Positions 5,989 to 8,194 of a stretch of 8,194 nt of DNA are shown piece by piece (position 1 is the stretch's first letter; every line of letters begins with the position of its first letter). The position numbers and the translations under genes are program-made. The notes under the pieces were generated by a model. That model was not told where the DNA came from. It searched no databases and worked only from the letters and a program-made list of their open reading frames with translations. The stretch is taken from assembly GCA_031275595.1 (NCBI GenBank), contig JAISOO010000028.1:1-8194 (forward strand), given 5' to 3'. The stretch comes from Spirochaetaceae bacterium (GTDB taxonomy: Bacteria; Spirochaetota; Spirochaetia; Treponematales; Breznakiellaceae).

Positions 5989-8194
5989 TTAAGATCCGAA
6001 TTTCCTGGCAATTTGCACTAATTCAAAAACCTCTATTTGATCCCCCACATGGATGGCGTCAAACCCATCAAAGCCTATTCCACATTCATAACCCGCCGCA
6101 ACTTCCCTGACATCATCTTTAAAACGCCGGAGGGAACCGATCTTTCCCGTATGAACCACGATACCTTCCCGGATGATATTAACGCTGGCATTCCGCTTAA
6201 CCGCCCCGGTGAGAACATAGCATCCGGCGATGGTACCGATCTTCGGCACCTTAAAGGTTTCCCGTACTTCCACCGTAGCGATCACTTCCTCTTTGGTATC
6301 GGGTTTAAGCATCCCCTCCATGGCTTGGCGGATCTCCTCTACCGCCTTGTATATGACATTGTATTTACGGACATCAACCTTCTCCTGTTCCGCCAGGAGC
6401 TTCGCCTTGGGTACGGGCCGCACGTTAAACCCAATGATAATGGCATTGGAAGCGATGGCCAGATCCACATCCCCTTCATTGATAGCCCCCGGAAGGGCTT
6501 GAATTACATTAAGCCGCACCTCGTCATTGGAGAGCTTCTCCAAACTCGATCGGAGCACCTCGGCGGAACCCTGGACATCGCTTTTGATAATGACCTTGAG
6601 TTCCTGAATCGCCCCGTCATTGATGGTGTCATAGAGGTTGTCCAGGGTGATCTTTTTGATGTTTTTGGCGTCCTCAAACCGTTTAAGCTCCTGCCGTTTT
6701 GCGGAAATGCCCCGGGCTATCCGTTCATCCTCCACCACATGGATGGGGTCCCCCGCATCGGGGATCCCCTCAAAACCAAGCACTTCCACAGGCATTGAGG
6801 GGGTCGCCTTATCAACTTTTTCCCCCTTGTCGTTAAAAAGGGCCCTTACCTTTCCAGGCCAAATACCGGCCACAAAGGAATCCCCGATCTCCAGGGTCCC
6901 CCGCTGTACGATGACGGTGGCAACGATACCGCGGCCGTGATCTATCCGGGATTCCAGGATCTTTCCTTCGGCGTTCCGGTCGTAATTAGCTTTGAGATCC
7001 AGAATTTCCGCTTCCAGAAGAATGGCATCGATGAGCTTATCGATCCCCTCTTTCCTGAGAGCGGAAAGTTCCACAAACATGGTCTGGCCCCCCCAGTCTT
7101 CGGGCATAAGTCCCAGTTCCGAGAGCTGGCTCTTAACCTTATCGGGGTTGGCCTCGGGTTTATCCATCTTATTAACCGCCACGATGATGGGAACTTCCGC
7201 TTCTTTGGCGTGGTTGATGGCCTCAACGGTCTGGGGCATCACCCCGTCATCGGCGGCAACCACCAGAACCACAATATCCGTTACCTGGGCGCCCCGGGCC
7301 CGCATCCGGGTAAAGGCCTCATGACCGGGGGTATCCAGGAAGGTGATCCGGCCCCCGTGAACGGTGTCTACCGTATAGGCCCCGATATGCTGGGTGATGC
7401 CGCCGAATTCGCCGGAAACCACATCGGCGCTCCGGATGGCGTCCAGGAGTTTGGTCTTGCCGTGATCCACGTGGCCCATGACCGTAACCACCGGAGGCCG
7501 GGGGGTCAAGGACGCGGCATCGTCCGCTTCGGTCTCAATCACGGTTTCATCATATAGGCTGACGATGTTTACATCCGCCCCAAATTCCGCCGCCAAGATC
7601 GTGGCGGTCTCCGCATCGATCTGCTGATTTATGGTTACCATCATCCCCATACTCATCAGCTTCTGGATCAGATCCGATGCCTTAAGGTTCATCTTACGGG
7701 CCAGTTCTGAAACCGATATTACCTCCATGATATCGATAGATTTGGGAACCGGGTTGGCTATATGGGCGATCTTTTTTTTGGTCTGGAGGAGTTTTTCCTC
7801 CATTTCCTGTTCTTTCCGCTGATAAACCGCCTTTTTTGCCTTAAAGGACTTTTTAACCGGCCCCTTCCCTTCAAGAACGGGAACCTGCGGGATCGAGCCC
7901 CCGCCCCGGTTTACCCCAGGCCTGGGCGGCCGGGTTCCGCCGAATCCCCCCGGCCTTCCGCCTCCCGGGGCGGGAGGCCGCCCTGCCCCCTGGTGGGGAT
8001 TAAATGACCGGGGAAGGTTCCTTCCCCCCCTGCCCTCAGGACCTTCGGCGTTCCGGCCGCCCACGGGCCGCCCGCCGACCCGGCCGGCGGCTCCCGCGGG
8101 ACGCTGGGGGAAGGGAGAAGCCCCCCGGTTATGGAAAACCTCATCCCGGGGCGGCCGGGGACCCACCATGCGTCCGCCGACCCGCCCGGCGGCT
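5989..8194 (-). CDS. infB: Translation initiation factor IF-2, 5' end off the window
   Basis: GTPase that delivers fMet-tRNA to the 30S subunit and promotes 50S joining. The frame is open to the right edge: eight more codons precede the Met at 8169 and continue the Arg/Gly-rich pattern, so that Met is internal and the true start lies outside. Residues below are numbered from it. Residues 1-95 are a Gly/Pro/Arg-rich, probably disordered region; 105-140 are Lys/Glu-rich. The IF2_N domain follows (about 147-200). The G domain has GHVDHGKT (232-239), [10 protein letters not shown] (256-265), DTPGH (279-283), NKMD (333-336) and SALRKEG (369-375). Domains II, III and the C-terminal fMet-tRNA-binding domain follow, the last with [12 protein letters not shown] (639-650) and [12 protein letters not shown] (679-690). 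All GTPase motifs are intact. It lies 3 nt upstream of rbfA. Confidence 0.98.
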   Translation of the reverse strand, partial: AAGRVGGRMVGPRPPRDEVFHNRGASPFPQRPAGAAGRVGGRPVGGRNAEGPEGRGGRNLPRSFNPHQGAGRPPAPGGGRPGGFGGTRPPRPGVNRGGGSIPQVPVLEGKGPVKKSFKAKKAVYQRKEQEMEEKLLQTKKKIAHIANPVPKSIDIMEVISVSELARKMNLKASDLIQKLMSMGMMVTINQQIDAETATILAAEFGADVNIVSLYDETVIETEADDAASLTPRPPVVTVMGHVDHGKTKLLDAIRSADVVSGEFGGITQHIGAYTVDTVHGGRITFLDTPGHEAFTRMRARGAQVTDIVVLVVAADDGVMPQTVEAINHAKEAEVPIIVAVNKMDKPEANPDKVKSQLSELGLMPEDWGGQTMFVELSALRKEGIDKLIDAILLEAEILDLKANYDRNAEGKILESRIDHGRGIVATVIVQRGTLEIGDSFVAGIWPGKVRALFNDKGEKVDKATPSMPVEVLGFEGIPDAGDPIHVVEDERIARGISAKRQELKRFEDAKNIKKITLDNLYDTINDGAIQELKVIIKSDVQGSAEVLRSSLEKLSNDEVRLNVIQALPGAINEGDVDLAIASNAIIIGFNVRPVPKAKLLAEQEKVDVRKYNVIYKAVEEIRQAMEGMLKPDTKEEVIATVEVRETFKVPKIGTIAGCYVLTGAVKRNASVNIIREGIVVHTGKIGSLRRFKDDVREVAAGYECGIGFDGFDAIHVGDQIEVFELVQIARKFGS
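8072..8194 (-). repeat. Direct repeat in the infB Arg/Gly-rich N-terminal region
   Basis: The 21 nt at 8072-8092 and 8174-8194 match at 20 positions. They are 102 nt apart, which is 34 codons, so they lie in the same frame. Both encode AAGRVGGR, followed by PVGGR in one copy and MVGPR in the other. The second copy touches the window edge, so more copies may lie beyond it. This suggests that the N-terminal extension of IF-2 grew by in-frame duplication. The similarity could also reflect strong composition bias. Confidence 0.6.

Noticed and set aside
6037..6798. A 253-codon plus-strand open frame opposite infB
   Set aside because: It lies wholly antisense to the conserved domain II to C-terminal region of IF-2. 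Its translation shows no recognisable family, and G+C-rich third positions in the real gene easily leave the opposite frame open.
6937..7557. A 206-codon plus-strand open frame opposite the IF-2 G domain
   Set aside because: It mirrors the conserved GTPase motifs of infB and has no plausible protein features of its own.
8167..8169. The ATG at 8169 as the start of infB
   Set aside because: The frame stays open to the edge, and the eight preceding codons repeat the AAGRVGGR motif found further inside the protein, so the ATG is internal.
1..8194. Mobile elements, CRISPR arrays, tRNA or rRNA genes, phage or defence genes
   Set aside because: Reading both strands showed no transposase or integrase motif, no regularly spaced direct repeats, and no tRNA-like cloverleaf. 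Nearly all sequence is accounted for by eight conserved genes.

Overview
The window carries eight genes, all on the minus strand and tightly packed, so transcription runs from right to left. They are conserved bacterial housekeeping genes. In transcription order they are infB (5' end off the right edge), rbfA, truB, a RibF-type FAD synthetase gene, rpsO, pnp, dut, and the 5' part of an LptF/LptG (YjgP/YjgQ) family permease that runs off the left edge. I see no mobile element, CRISPR array, tRNA, rRNA or defence gene.

Organism: base composition looks somewhat above 50% G+C. From memory, the order infB-rbfA-truB-ribF-rpsO-pnp followed by a dUTPase and a YjgP/YjgQ permease fits a spirochaete, most likely a Treponema relative. 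A higher-GC, termite-gut-type treponeme is possible. This is inference, and no marker in the window proves it.

Layout: 5989-8194 is infB with an Arg/Gly/Pro-rich repetitive N-terminus. rbfA follows after 3 nt, truB overlaps rbfA by 14 nt, and ribF overlaps truB by 14 nt, so these four form a translation-initiation, ribosome-maturation and RNA-modification block. Two non-coding gaps follow, 3758-3925 (ribF to rpsO) and 3300-3487 (rpsO to pnp). Both are full of inverted repeats, and the second has a promoter-like sequence just upstream of pnp. After pnp, dut starts 43 nt downstream with a strong Shine-Dalgarno sequence. The permease gene starts 2 nt after the dut stop.

How the genes fit together: IF2, RbfA, TruB and S15 serve translation initiation, 30S maturation and tRNA/ribosome assembly, while PNPase degrades RNA. 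In Escherichia coli the same infB-rbfA-truB-rpsO-pnp order is regulated by structured leaders (S15 autoregulation; RNase III and PNPase autoregulation of pnp). The hairpin-rich gaps here are the natural candidates for equivalent control. The most notable departures from textbook genes are the RibF protein, whose C-terminal riboflavin-kinase half is short and lacks the PTAN signature; the paired inverted-repeat leaders sharing an 11-nt word; and the in-frame repeat in the IF2 N-terminus. I did not find a novel multi-gene system.
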